From contig NC_060114.1 in the NCBI RefSeq assembly GCF_021155765.1, forward strand, positions 16,501,501-16,565,500: a stretch of DNA of 64,000 nucleotides, written 5' to 3'. The stretch comes from Diprion similis. Lineage: Eukaryota; Arthropoda; Insecta; Hymenoptera; Diprionidae. The notes beneath the pieces are model-generated. The model did not search any database, was not told the DNA's origin, and worked only from the letters and a program-made list of their open reading frames with translations. How positions within the stretch are numbered: position 1 is the stretch's first letter; each line of letters opens with the position of its first letter. The position numbers were made by a program, and so were the translations under genes. Positions 46,085-59,800 of the stretch are shown piece by piece.

Positions 46085-49000
46085 GAGCGAGAAAATAAAA
46101 ATTTTCCGTTGTAATTCTTCTACTGCTGGTCCTATACTTTTTTTTTATGTCTTTTTTGCAGTCCTGAGGGTTCAATGAGTGGACTCAGAATCCTGCAAAA
46201 CGATTCTGAGACGAAAAATTTTCGAGCTCCGAAAATCGCAAAAAGACAAGGCTAACACCTTTGGATTTTTGGTGAAAATTTTGAGGATTTTGAAGAATGC
46301 TGGAAGATATTCTTTGATGCACTATATCTACGTAATTTTGGGAGAGCAATCAATTGCGTGCAGTTTGAATAAAATGCGAGCAACGTATCACGAGTTACGG
46401 CCAAAAAATGAGAAATTTTCTGTACAATTCCTATGCTGTTGGTCCGACGCACGTTTTGATGTCTTTTTCGGATTCCTGAGGGTCAAATTAGTCGGAAAAG
46501 GGTCCTGCAAAACGATTCCCAGACGAAAAGTTTTTGAGCTCTGAAAATCGCAAAAAAGCAAGGCTAATCCCTTTGGATTTTTTCAGTCAAAATTTGGCCG
46601 ATTTTGAAACGTATTAAAAGTGACTTTGTGATGCACTATATCGACGTAATTTTGCGAGAGGAATCGACTGCGCACAGTCCGAATACGCTGCGAGCAACGT
46701 GTCAAGAGTTACGGCCAAAAAATGCAAAATTTTCTTCGTAATTTCTCTGCTGCTTGTCCCACGCACTTTTTGATGTCTTTTTCGGATTCCTGGGGGTCAA
46801 ATTAGTCGGAAAAGGGTCCTGCAAAACGATTCCCAGACGAAAAGTTTTTGAGCTCTGAAAATCGCAAAAAAGCAAGGCTAACCCCTTTGGATTTTTTCAG
46901 TCAAAATTTGGCCGATTTTGAAACGTAATAAAAGTGACTTTGCGATGCACTATATCGACGTAATTTTGCGAGAGGAATCGACTGCGCACAGTCCGAATAC
47001 GCTGCGAGCAACGTGTCAAGAGTTACGGCCAAAAAATGCAAAATTTCCTTCGTAATTTCTCTGCTGCTTGTCCCACGCACTTTTTGATGTCTTTTTCGGA
47101 TTCCTGAGGGTCAAATTAGTCGGAAAAGGGTCCTGCAAAACGATTCCCAGACGAAAAGTTTTTGAGCTCTGAAAATCGCAAAAAAGCAAGGCTAACCCCT
47201 TTGGATTTTTTCAGTCAAAATTTGGCCGATTTTGAAACGTATTGAAAGTGACTTTGTGATGCACTATATCGACGTAATTTTGCGAGAGGAATCGACTGCG
47301 CACAGTCCGAATACGCTGCGAGCAACGTGTCAAGAGTTACGGCCAAAAAATGAAAAATTTTCTTCCTAATTTCTCTGCTGCTTGTCCCACGCACTTTTTG
47401 ATGTCTTTTTCGGATTCCTGAGGGTCAAATTAGTCGGAAAAGGGTTCTGCAAAACGATTCCCAGACGAAAAGTTTTTGAGCTCTGAAAATCGCAAAAAAG
47501 CAAGGCTAACCCCTTTGGATTTTTTCAGTCAAAATTTGGCCGATTTTGAAACGTATTGAAAGTGACTTTGTAATGCACTATATCGACGTAATTTTGCGAG
47601 AGGAATCGACTGCGCACAGTCCGAATACGCTGCGAGCAACGTGTCAAGAGTTACGGCCAAAAAATGAAAAATTTTCTTCCTAATTTCTCTGCTGCTTGTC
47701 CCACGCACTTTTTGATGTCTTTTTCGGATTCCTGAAGGTCAAATTTGTCGGAAAAGGGTCCTGCAAAACGATTCCCAGACGAAAAGTTTTTGAGCTCTGA
47801 AAATCGCAAAAAAGCAAGGCTAACCCCTTTGGATTTTTTCAGTCAAAATTTGGCCGATTTTGAAACGTATTGAAAGTGACTTTGTGATGCACTATATCGA
47901 CGTAATTTTGCGAGAGGAATCGACTGCGCACAGTCCGAATACGCTGCGAGCAACGTGTCAAGAGTTACGGCCAAAAAATGAAAAATTTTCTTCCTAATTT
48001 CTCTGCTGCTTGTCCCACGCACTTTTTGATGTCTTTTTCGGATTCCTGAAGGTCAAATTTGTCGGAAAAGGGTCCTGCGAAACGATTCCCAGACGAAAAG
48101 TTTTTGAGCTCTGAAAATCGCAAAAAAGCAAGGCTAACCCCTTTGGATTTTTTCAGTCAAAATTTGGCCGATTTTGAAACGTATTGAAAGTGACTTTGTG
48201 ATGCACTATATCGACGTAATTTTGCGAGAGGAATCGACTGCGCTCAGTCCGAATACGCTGCGAGCAACGTGTCAAGAGTTACGGCCAAAAAATGAAAAAT
48301 TTTCTTCCTAATTTCTCTGCTGCTTGTCCCACGCACTTTTTGATGTCTTTTTCGGATTCCTGAAGGTCAAATTTGTCGGAAAAGGGTCCTGCGAAACGAT
48401 TCCCAGACGAAAAGTTTTTGAGCTCTGAAAATCGCAAAAAAGCAAGGCTAACCCCTTTGGATTTTTTCAGTCAAAATTTGGCCGATTTTGAAACGTATTG
48501 AAAGTGACTTTGTAATGCACTATATCGACGTAATTTTGCGAGAGGAATCGACTGCGCACAGTCCGAATACGCTGCGAGCAACGTATCAAGAGTTACGGCC
48601 AAAAAATGAGAAATTTTCTTTGTAATTCCTCTGCTGTTGGTCCCACGCACTTTTTGATGTCATTTTCGTATTCCTGGGGGTCAAATTAGTCGGAAAAGGG
48701 TCCTGCAAAACGATTCCCAGACGAAAAGTTTTTGAGCTCTGAAAATCGCAAAAAAGCAAGGCTAACCCCTTTGGATTTTTTCAGTCAAAATTTGGCCGAT
48801 TTTGAAACGTATTGAAAGTGACTTTGCGATGCACTATATCGACGTAATTTTGCGAGAGGAATCGACTGCGCACAGTCCGAATACGCTGCGAGCAACGTGA
48901 CAAGAGTTACGGCCAAAAAATGCAAAATTTTCTTCGTAATTTCTCTGCTGCTTGTCCCACGCACTTTTTGATGTCTTTTTCGGATTCCTGAGGGTCAAAT

Positions 49001-52000
49001 TAGTCGGAAAAGGGTCCTGCAAAACGATTTCCAGACGAAAAGTTTTTGAGCTCTGAAAATCGCAAAAAAGCAAGGCTAACCCCTTTAGATTTTTTCAGTC
49101 AAAATTTGGCCGATTTTGAAACGTATTAAAAGTGACTTTGTGATGCACTATATCGACGTAATTTTGCGAGAGGAATCGACTGCGCACAGTCCGAATACGC
49201 TGCGAGCAACGTGTCAAGAGTTACGGCCAAAAAATGAAAAATTTTCTTCCTAATTTCTCTGCTGCTTGTCCCACGCACTTTTTGATGTCTTTTTCGGATT
49301 CCTGAGGGTCAAATTAGTCGGAAAGGGGTCCTGCAAAACGATTCCCAGACGAAAAGTTTTTGAGCTCTGAAAATCGCAAAAAAGCAAGGCTAACCCCTTT
49401 GGATTTTTTCAGTCAAAATTTGGCCGATTTTGAAACGTATTAAAAGTGACTTTGTGATGCACTATATCGACGTAATTTTGCGAGAGGAATCGACTGCGCA
49501 CAGTCCGAATACGCTGCGAGCAACGTATCAAGAGTTACGGCCAAAAAATGAGAAATTTTCTTTGTAATTCCTCTGCTGTTGGTCCCACGCACTTTTTGAT
49601 GTCATTTTCGTATTCCTGGGGGTCAAATTAGTCGGAAAAGGGTCCTGCAAAACGATTCCCAGATGAAAAGTTTTTGAGCTCTGAAAATCGCAAAAAAGCA
49701 AGGCTAACCCCTTTGGATTTTTTCAGTCAAAATTTGGCCGATTTTGAAACGTATTAAAAGTGACTTTGTGATGCACTATATCGACGTAATTTTGCGAGAG
49801 GAATCGACTGCGCACAGTCCGAATACGCTGCGAGCAACGTGTCAAGAGTTACGGCCAAAAAATGAAAAATTTTCTTCCTAATTTCTCTGCTGCTTGTCCC
49901 ACGCACTTTTTGATGTCTTTTTCGGATTCCTGAGGGTCAAATTAGTCGGAAAGGGGTCCTGCAAAACGATTCCCAGACGAAAAGTTTTTGAGCTCTGAAA
50001 ATCGCAAAAAAGCAAGGCTAACCCCTTTGGATTTTTTCAGTCAAAATTTGGCCGATTTTGAAACGTATTAAAAGTGACTTTGTGATGCACTGTATCGACG
50101 TAATTTTGCGAGAGGAATCGACTGCGCACAGTCCGAATACGCTGCGAGCAACGTGTCAAGAGTTACGGCCAAAAAATGAAAAATTTTCTTCGTAATTTCT
50201 CTGCTGCTTGTCCCACGCACTTTTTGATGTCTTTTTCGGATTCCTGAGGGTCAAATTAGTCGGAAAAGGGTCCTGCAAAACGATTCCCAGACGAAAAGTT
50301 TTTGAGCTCTGAAAATCGCAAAAAAGCAAGGCTAACCCCTTTGGATTTTTTCAGTCAAAATTTGGCCGATTTTGAAACGTATTGAAAGTGACTTTGTGAT
50401 GCACTATATCGACGTAATTTTGCGAGAGGAATCGACTGCGCACAGTCCGAATACGCTGCGAGCAACGTGTCAAGAGTTACGGCCAAAAAATGAAAAATTT
50501 TCTTCCTAATTTCTCTGCTGCTTGTCCCACGCACTTTTTGATGTCTTTTTCGGATTCCTGAAGGTCAAATTTGTCGGAAAAGGGTCCTGCGAAACGATTC
50601 CCAGACGAAAAGTTTTTGAGCTCTGAAAATCGCAAAAAAGCAAGGCTAACCCCTTTGGATTTTTTTAGTCAAAATTTGGCCGATTTTGAAACGTATTGAA
50701 AGTGACTTTGTAATGCACTATATCGACGTAATTTTGCGAGAGGAATCGACTGCGCACAGTCCGAATACGCTGCGAGCAACGTATCAAGAGTTACGGCCAA
50801 AAAATGAGAAATTTTCTTTGTAATTCCTCTGCTGTTGGTCCCACGCACTTTTTGATGTCATTTTCGTATTCCTGGGGGTCAAATTAGTCGGAAAAGGGTC
50901 CTGCAAAACGATTCCCAGACGAAAAGTTTTTGAGCTCTGAAAATCGCAAAAAAGCAAGGCTAACCCCTTTGGATTTTTTCAGTCAAAATTTGGCCGATTT
51001 TGAAACGTATTAAAAGTGACTTTGTGATGCACTATATCGACGTAATTTTGCGAGAGGAATCGACTGCGCACAGTCCGAATACGCTGCGAGCAACGTGTCA
51101 AGAGTTACGGCCAAAAAATGAAAAATTTTCTTCCTAATTTCTCTGCTGCTTGTCCCACGCACTTTTTGATGTCTTTTTCGGATTCCTGAGGGTCAAATTA
51201 GTCGGAAAAGGGTCCTGCAAAACGATTCCCAGACGAAAAGTTTTTGAGCTCTGAAAATCGCAAAAAAGCAAGGCTAACCCCTTTGGATTTTTTCAGTCAA
51301 AATTTGGCCGATTTTGAAACGTATTGAAAGTGACTTTGTGATGCACTATATCGACGTAATTTTGCGAGAGGAATCGACTGCGCACAGTCCGAATACGCTG
51401 CGAGCAACGTGTCAAGAGTTACGGCCAAAAAATGAAAAATTTTCTTCCTAATTTCTCTGCTGCTTGTCCCACGCACTTTTTGATGTCTTTTTCGGATTCC
51501 TGAAGGTCAAATTTGTCGGAAAAGGGTCCTGCGAAACGATTCCCAGACGAAAAGTTTTTGAGCTCTGAAAATCGCAAAAAAGCAAGGCTAACCCCTTTGG
51601 ATTTTTTCAGTCAAAATTTGGCCGATTTTGAAACGTATTGAAAGTGACTTTGTAACGCACTATATCGACGTAATTTTGCGAGAGGAATCGACTGCGCACA
51701 GTCCGAATACGCTGCGAGCAACGTATCAAGAGTTACGGCCAAAAAATGAGAAATTTTCTTTGTAATTCCTCTGCTGTTGGTCCCACGCACTTTTTGATGT
51801 CATTTTCGTATTCCTGGGGGTCAAATTAGTCGGAAAAGGGTCCTGCAAAACGATTCCCAGACGAAAAGTTTTTGAGCTCTGAAAATCGCAAAAAAGCAAG
51901 GCTAACCCCTTTGGATTTTTTCAGTCAAAATTTGGCCGATTTTGAAACGTATTAAAAGTGACTTTGTGATGCACTATATCGACGTAATTTTGCGAGAGGA

Positions 52001-53434
52001 ATCGACTGCGCACAGTCCGAATACGCTGCGAGCAACGTGTCAAGAGTTACGGCCAAAAAATGAAAAATTTTCTTCCTAATTTCTCTGCTGCTTGTCCCAC
52101 GCACTTTTTGATGTCTTTTTCGGATTCCTGAGGGTCAAATTAGTCGGAAAAGGGTCCTGCAAAACGATTCCCAGACGAAAAGTTTTTGAGCTCTGAAAAT
52201 CGCAAAAAAGCAAGGCTAACCCCTTTGGATTTTTTCAGTCAAAATTTGGCCGATTTTGAAACGTATTGAAAGTGACTTTGTGATGCACTATATCGACGTA
52301 ATTTTGCGAGAGGAATCGACTGCGCACAGTCCGAATACGCTGCGAGCAACGTGTCAAGAGTAACGGCCAAAAATCGGAAAATTTTCTTTGTAATTTCTCT
52401 GCTGTTGGTCCTAGGCACTTTTTAATGTCTTTTTTCGGATTTCTAAGGGACCGAATAGCCGAAAAAGAATCCTGCAGAACGATTCTGAGACGAAAAGTTT
52501 TCGAGCTCTGAAAATGGCCAAAAAGCAAGGCTTAATCCTTTGGATTTTTTCCGTCTATTCATAACAGATTTCGGAAATTACTGAAATTGATTCGTTGATA
52601 CCCTATGTTGGTGTAATTTTGCGAGAGGATTTCATTGCGCACAGTCTTGACACATTGCAAGCAATGAAACAACTTACGGCTGAAAAACATCAAATTTGCA
52701 CTGGGTTTTCATCGAGATGGAGAACAAAAATCTCAAACTCATCACTACATCGTTACCGTTTATTTATTATGTCTTAGTTATAGTACAAGTGAACAGGTGT
52801 CAGTGTATACTACTTTACCAAAAAATTTCTAAATAGTATGGTATAATATCTTCTACTAATACATTATACTGATGATATATTATACCAATAATTTTTCTAA
52901 TATTATATGATATATTGGTGCTACTATTTCATGTAATCTGGATTAAAATGAATAATAAATGAATTTCTCTGTATTTTCTGCGTATCTTCTTAGTTATTGG
53001 TCCTATGATTCCCTGAATGCCTTCCTCACAATCCGTTGGTTCCAATTAGCGTAGAATTCAAGCGTCGTTTGGGTCGATTTCCGAAACGAAAAGTTTTTCG
53101 CTCGAAAAAGAACGAAGTCTGACCTTTTTGGATTTTATTAGTTGAAATTTGGCCGATTATGAGAAATATTTGGAGTAACTCCGATATGCCCTATATCGAC
53201 GTAATTTTGCGAGAGGCATCGATTGCTGTAGTCCGAATACGCTACGAGCAACGTATCAAAAGTTACAGCCAAAAAAACGGAACATTTCCTTCGTAACTCC
53301 TCTGCTGTTGGTCCCACGCACTTTCTGATGTCTTTTTCGCATTTCGAAGGGTCCGATTAGTGCAAAAAGAGTCCTGCAAAATGATTCTGAGGCGAAAAGT
53401 TTCCGAGCTCTGAAAATCTCAAAAAAGCAAGGCT
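46085..53434. repeat. Satellite array, 314-bp unit
   Basis: A fixed landmark (C-GG/GT-ATTCCTG) recurs at 46469, 46783, 47097, 47411, 47725, 48039, 48353, 48667, 48981, 49295, 49609, 49923, 50237, 50551, 50865, 51179, 51493, 51807 and 52121: 18 steps of exactly 314 bp without an indel. Units are nearly identical. Conserved pieces include GCAAGGCTAACCCCTTTGGA, TTTTGCGAGAGGAATCGACT and GTCCGAATACGCTGCGAGCA. Diverged units border the array: one at about 46085-46460, one at about 52436-52690, and a remnant at about 52975-53434. Between the last two lies an AT-rich insertion. 314 is not a multiple of 3, and frames across units break, so coding is unlikely. It lies between the divergent RNF11 and NUP188 genes. 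Confidence 0.95.
52760..52975. other. AT-rich segment interrupting the diverged satellite
   Basis: About 200 bases of AT-rich sequence rich in imperfect TATACC/GGTATA-type palindromes (ATGGTATAATAT, ATATTATACCAAT). Satellite-like sequence stops before it and resumes after it at about 52975. It could be a small insertion or decayed repeat. No terminal repeats could be proven. Confidence 0.4.
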
Positions 53435-53841
53435 TTCCATGTTTTGATCGAATCTAAATTAGAGTTTCATCCTTTTTCAAAGTTTCGGTCCACGGCCACC
53501 AGCAGTTCGCTGCGGACACCCAACGTGACGAATTCGTACATGAAAATCCGGTCTAAGGGGCTGGCAGAGAAAACGGCGCGAAAGAATTTTTCGTCCTCTG
53601 TAGCAAGTTCTTGTAATCCGAATATTATAAATAAATAAATATTTGAAGTCTGATTATAAATAAATATTTGAAGTATTATTATAACTGCACAATATTAATT
53701 AACCACCTTTCGCGTTTATAAACGTGTTGTGTGTTGTGAATGCTGCAGTCTAACGATGATATCGTGAGGTAACCTCGAAAGCAAACAAGGACAACAACCG
53801 ATATTTAATTCATTGAAATTGGATAAGAAAAATTCATCGAA
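53435..53841 (+). promoter_or_regulatory. NUP188 upstream and probable 5' UTR
   Basis: After the satellite ends, base composition becomes more balanced (about 53490-53600). The start codon at 53842 follows. A 64-codon open frame here has no recognisable domain and is treated as leader or promoter sequence. Confidence 0.4.
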
Positions 53842-56800
53842 ATGAGCATCGCGCCGATGGGAAACCTGCCGTAAGTTTTATACATAATCATTACAATTCT
53901 TCTAATCTAAATCATCAGAATAAATAAACAACTTGTCCCTCGATTTTTATAGGTTACATTCTATTCATCAGCCGGTTTTATTTCCTCGCCAAGTCTCTCA
54001 ATCACTGTCAATAACTTCACCTTACGTTCATAGAAAATCTAACTCATTCTTTATTCTTAACAAATTTTAATTGTCATCTACTGCGTCGATTCTATCGGCA
54101 AATACAGTCTATCCTAACCTAACCTCTATTCATCTTTTGTTTTATAGTAAAGAACGTTCTGTGCTGTTGTTTATTATGTTAAATTTGTAATTATGTTAAA
54201 TTTCTTCTTGTATTTAGATCTTATTACTTTTAATTTCTAGATACTGCAAAGGCTTGTGGTCTGTAATATCAGGAACTACTTGCCGGTGCGATAAGGCTCT
54301 AGTCAAAGATGAAATACAGAGCGCAACTGAGCTACTCAAAAGTGGTCTTGAATTTTTCAAACCTTATTCTGAAGCTTCATTGAAAAAAGTCCAAGACACA
54401 AATCCTCCACCGAGAATGTTGGACATTATTTGTAAATTGTCGCCAATGCTGGTTAGTACCTCGGAAACTAACAAATAACTTTTTTGTGAATAAATTTATT
54501 TGATTTTATACATTTTAAAAAGATCAATAGCTGATATTGTTACAGAATACAACAACGACTAAATGTTACCAAATTCTTATTTTTCTACCAGAATTTGGAT
54601 GCAACAATTGCCTGGGACCTAGTGTGTAACTTCATGTTATACGAGTACCGAAACTGTGCAGAGACTTTTGCATCGCAACTGGCTGATGCAACATCAACGA
54701 AAGCTTTAATTGAGGAGATCTGGGATTTTTATTATTCGGAGCGAGTGACGCTGATCAAATGTCTCAAGCTGATGGTAGAATATAGGGACAACAAGAGACA
54801 TCCGCATAGGAACGAGTTTATGGAGTTTTTTGATGAAGTTTTGCTGGGGAATTTATTGAAATCAGTTCAGAGGCAGATCGAAGCCTTGAAGTTCATAAAC
54901 ACACCTGTCAGATCTCAGCTATTTAACGAAGAACATCTTCACAAACTCTATAATAACTGTCTAATCGAAATGCGAGAACTCCTGCACATTTTTACAATCA
55001 TTTTAAATGATGTACATGTTGCAGATACAGAATTCGTCAAAATTTATGGAAGCATAAGTGTGAGATATTCTTCAAATTGTAAAATTAACTTGAATATTAC
55101 GCATCGATAATAGTAAAAGAAAGAACGATATGTTACAGGGAGAACCAAGGCGCTTGATAAGTTCAAAAAGCCACGAAGACAAAGCAGCAGTATCAAAAAA
55201 ACTGGGACAGATACAATTCAGCCAAACTGCGTTGCTTCTCGTTGGATTGGATGTAATGAAACAGTAAGTTTTTTTATGAAAAAAATTCAATTGATGCAGG
55301 AATAGATGCGACAATAGTATACAATTAAAAATGTTCGTTGAAATTTCAGTAGCGGAATGGAGGACTGGATTCGAGGTGTGCGAAGTAACATGCAAGACAC
55401 TTTTGAGCACAAATGCGTCCGCGATAGTACGCCGCAAGATGGGCCTCTACTCTTGGCTTGGATGCTCGCAAACTATGCTATCGAGTCAGATAATCTTGAC
55501 ACGTTGAACAATTTTCGGCCTTTCGGTATCAGGGCTATACAGCTGAACGTATTTTACTATCTTCAAGATTTATTGGACAGTGAAATGATTCGAGAAGATA
55601 CTCAGTACTCCGTGATAGTCAGGAGTAGCGTTTACAATTTGCTCACTCTTCTCTGCTCGTTTATCGAGGAGGACAGGATCAGTCAGTTACCGGGGGTCTT
55701 CAACGCAACAGCATCTGTGCTAAGGTATCCAGAAACTGCTGCAAGGTTCTGGAACGAAAGGGACGACGCTCTGTGGATCTTGTACAAACTCGCTATTGAT
55801 TGTTTTCCACACAAATTTGAACCTCTCACGGCCATCGCGACTGGCTTAGCTGAGGCTGGAACTAAAAGCGCAGAAAAGGTACTTTTGAGCGAGATAGCAG
55901 AGCTTAATTTTTTACGCCGACAAGAGCGTAACATTCTTATTCCACAAAAATTGTCTTGCTTTGTTCCAGCTGATGTCGCAACTGGATAACATAGATTCGA
56001 TAACATTGGAAGTTCCTCGATTTCAAGACACGAATGTGGAGTTTAGACCCTACGAACGAGAGTGTATAATTCACCATAACTCGTTCCGAATCCCAAGCCA
56101 ATCTAGGAATAGCACGATAGAAATGGAGAATGATAAGAAGGTCGTCATTTGGTTTGCAAAAGCGAGTTACTGGGACGCTTTTCACTACAAGATAGAGCAG
56201 CTGTTCTCCGAAGCGGGAGGAGGGATAGTAAACGTCAGTGACAGGAAGACGATTCTGCCGGATCACGTGTTACAGGGTTTCAAGCTGCTGGAAGCTCTGC
56301 TCACTGCGAATGTCGAGCTGGTACAAAGTATGGTGATACCGACGGAGCTAAGCTTCGAAGTAATAAACAGATTCTCCTACGCGACTCTGCCAATCAACAT
56401 ATACAAAATAGTGGCAGAATGTATAAAAGCATCCTCGAAGCTAGTCCTGAAGTATCCAGAAGACATACTATCGCGTATGCGAACCGGCGTTTACCCCAGA
56501 TTCAATAACTGGTATCAAAAGGCACCTGAATTTGCTCAGGCAATTTCGTTTGACGGAGGGCTTGTCGCTTCCTGGTTGTCGGGAATCGAGACAATTGAGC
56601 ACAAGTACCCGATACTCGCGGCTTATCTCGACATCCTGTCCAATTACCTAGTCATTAAGCACAACAAGGAGGCGATGTACGCTGTTGAAATTCCAGGAGT
56701 GGTTTTCCTGCTTCAGGGCGTCCTCCCCAAACTGGATTCCTGGTACTTCGCTCTCGACTCAGAGAGGGTCGACCTATGGCTGAAAAGTATGTTTTGCTTG

Positions 56801-59800
56801 CACTATGCGCTGGATTCCAATCTGCCTAAATCCGACATCCGTATCGAGCTTCAGCTCGTCGTTGCTTACAGCCTGTTGTACCTCGAGCCGCGTCACGCTC
56901 TCCTGAAGCTGGTCAGAACCGGAGAACGGATTTTACAAAGCAGGATGGCGACTGAGACGGACTGGATAAGCGGACGAGGGTACAAGATAATAAAGAGTGT
57001 GCAGCTTGCACTATCGGTTGTAAATCGACTCCTCATGTTCAGAAAGAACCTCGGCCTGGGTCTGGAAGAAAGATCGCCACTCGAAGTTGCCTTGTACACG
57101 TCTCCCTGTTTGCCAAACGGGCTTTTAATTGTTCCGACGATCGTCAACTACCTTTACGTGTGGTTCAGTCCTTCTCTTCAAGCGATGGCTGTCAGGTTGT
57201 TAAAAAAATTTGCCGAAGGTTTCTCCATGTCGTTGTTAGTCTGCATGGGAATGGACGGTACGACGATTCGCGAAACATTCGCATCACGGCTCATGTCTCC
57301 GACGTGCGCTGCCGAAGTCAAGGTGGCTATTCTGGAACTGGTCGCTATCTGCCTGGAGAGACAGCCAGGATTGACCGAGGCGCTCTTTAATATAATGCAC
57401 CGCGCCGAAAGGAACAGAATCTTCCCTCGACCGGCTGACGAATTTTTAACACAAGGATGCAGCCAATTTTTGGATTTGTATTTGAAAAGGATCCACGAAG
57501 AGGAGGACATTATTTATGACAGATTGTATTACAGCACCATGGTTCTGCTGCACGCCATGTGGTACCATCGCAACGAAATTTTAGTAAACTATTTCCGCAA
57601 ACGTGCCAATTTCTGGACCCATCTCTTTGCCCCATTGTTCAGAGAACTGATTCCCGATACCAAAGGATATTCCGAGCTGGTGGACATAGTCACCTTGGAA
57701 CTGTTCAAAAGTCCGCTTCTGGAAAACGACTTTACCCTGAATTTAAAAAAACTCCTCGACAAGGATCAAAAGTTCTTAGAAAGTCTCGCCAGGTACGTTC
57801 TTAACGGTATACCAGAGCAGGATCCCAAGGAACGCATCGACAGCTCCATCGACATGATCAAAATCAAGCCTCCCCTCTACGAGGCAAACTTGGAGTCATG
57901 GTATCACTTTGTCGTCAGACTGACCGACGAAAAGATCAGCAAAAATTATCCCATCGCTACTTCTCAGGCCCAGATAATAACCACACTCGCATTGGATGGC
58001 CTCTCGGCCCATGTGAAGGAGCCGTACAGTTCGAAGATGTTGATCCTACTCTCGTCTCTGTGTCTGAGGTGCCTATCTGCTTGGAAACAGACGTGTGTCG
58101 GGGATTCGCAAATCTTTAAGCTGAAACTGATCGAGCTGATCCAAGATACAGTTCAGTCGTATCAAGCCTACAATAAAACATTGAGACACACGCTACTCTC
58201 ATTGATAGTCGGCTGTATCAGAGTGATAAAAAGCACTCTGGCTGGAGACACGTCGACGCTGGAATATCTCTTGGGAAACGCGAGCGTCTTGGCCACCTTG
58301 GAGATCGAAGAGCTCGCAGAGGCTGCGAAAGACCAGTCAAGAATCCGGGGGGAAATGGCAGAAAAGGACTTGGACGACGGAGCTCAGGCGTTGAAGGGGG
58401 TGCGCGAATGCATTCCAGCAACTTTGACCGTCTGCATGGTGACTCAGCTGCTTCAGCTCTACGTCGAGCATGTTAAAAATCAGCGAGTCAATTGTATCCA
58501 GCTACAGAGAATGATTCGGGAGCTGACAGCTTGCGTCGGACTGACCTTGCAGAGACGGCCATATTTCAGATTTGGCAGAGCAGCGCTCGCTGCTCTTGGA
58601 GTCGTCGCTAGATCGCTGTACAGCATTTACCTGGTCGACGACAGCCTCATCGCTAATCTTTGGCTTAGTTTACTACCGCCGAATGACCTAAAGAACAGTA
58701 TTTTAGACTGTCTGTACGACGTGAGTTAAATACGATTTATTACTGTAGTTGCAGTGTCAGTCGTTTTATCGATAACTCAAAATCATGCTGCTATCGACAT
58801 ATTCCAAGCTGGAATAACTACGTCTACTTATCGAACGATTTTTTGACCAGACCTCGTGGTTTTTAGGACTGTACGGGCAGCCATTGGCGATGCCAGGATT
58901 GGTGGCCGCTTTACACTCTTGGACTGGAGCTGTTGATCGGTCTTGTAACGCGTGAGAATTGTACGATATACGCTCCCATGATCGTCATGTTTTTGGGATC
59001 CCACGAGCATCAGCTTGTCGAAGTTTCTATGCTACTGAGGCACACCGCAGACCCGCTCGCCGCAGATGTTGTTCAATCTCTGGTGGCCCTGACGTCGAGC
59101 ATGGCCGTACAGCCGATCATCTGGAACGCGATACCACCGAATATTCGCGAATCTCTATTCGTAAGTGTATTTTAATGGTCCTTTACGCATTTCAGTCCAA
59201 CCATCTACCTGATAAAACTGTTTACATAATCCCTTGGATTACAAACCCTTGCGTTCAATTCGGGTGACCCCATGAATAGATTCGACCATGATTTCAGCCC
59301 GTTCCATCATCGCTTTTAATTAAGAACCATCAAGTCTCTGCATTTAACTTTTGGCAATCTTTTTAGTTTAAAAATGTTAAATGGTAATTTTATATGTTAC
59401 TGCATTACTGAATTGTTTGCAGTAAGGGAAATTAACTATCCTATTAGAAATCCTTATACACTTCGATAAAATACAACGGCTGAAAGCAACTATTTATATT
59501 ATAACATACTTAATCGTTTTATTCAAAATTGGAATAAGTGACTTCTAGTCACTCGCTCCTTGGACAGTTTTGAATCTTTTAAACGAGAAAACTGTAAAAT
59601 TAATCTAAAAGTATCATAAAACTCAATCAATCAGTTCTCATCTCTTATTATATGTTTTTTATTTCCAATGCTAATCTATGTATTTTTCTTTAATGTGCTT
59701 TTTTGTTAGATATTTATTAGTTAATCTACCTCCGCTGTTGCAAATTCCATATGTAAGAGGAATTTTCCGTCCATAAAATATATAAATAAATAAAAAAATC

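Noticed and set aside
46179-46544. 121-codon open frame at the left satellite edge
   Set aside because: It is made of satellite units. The 314-bp period shifts frame each copy, and similar frames at 48834-49073 and 52235-52528 are in unrelated frames and strands. No domain.
46085-53434. CRISPR-like array
   Set aside because: Units are 314 bp, contiguous and nearly identical throughout, with no short repeat and unique spacer pattern, in a eukaryotic genome.
53444-53638. 64-codon open frame before NUP188
   Set aside because: No recognisable motif and no splice signals linking it to NUP188. Better explained as promoter or leader.
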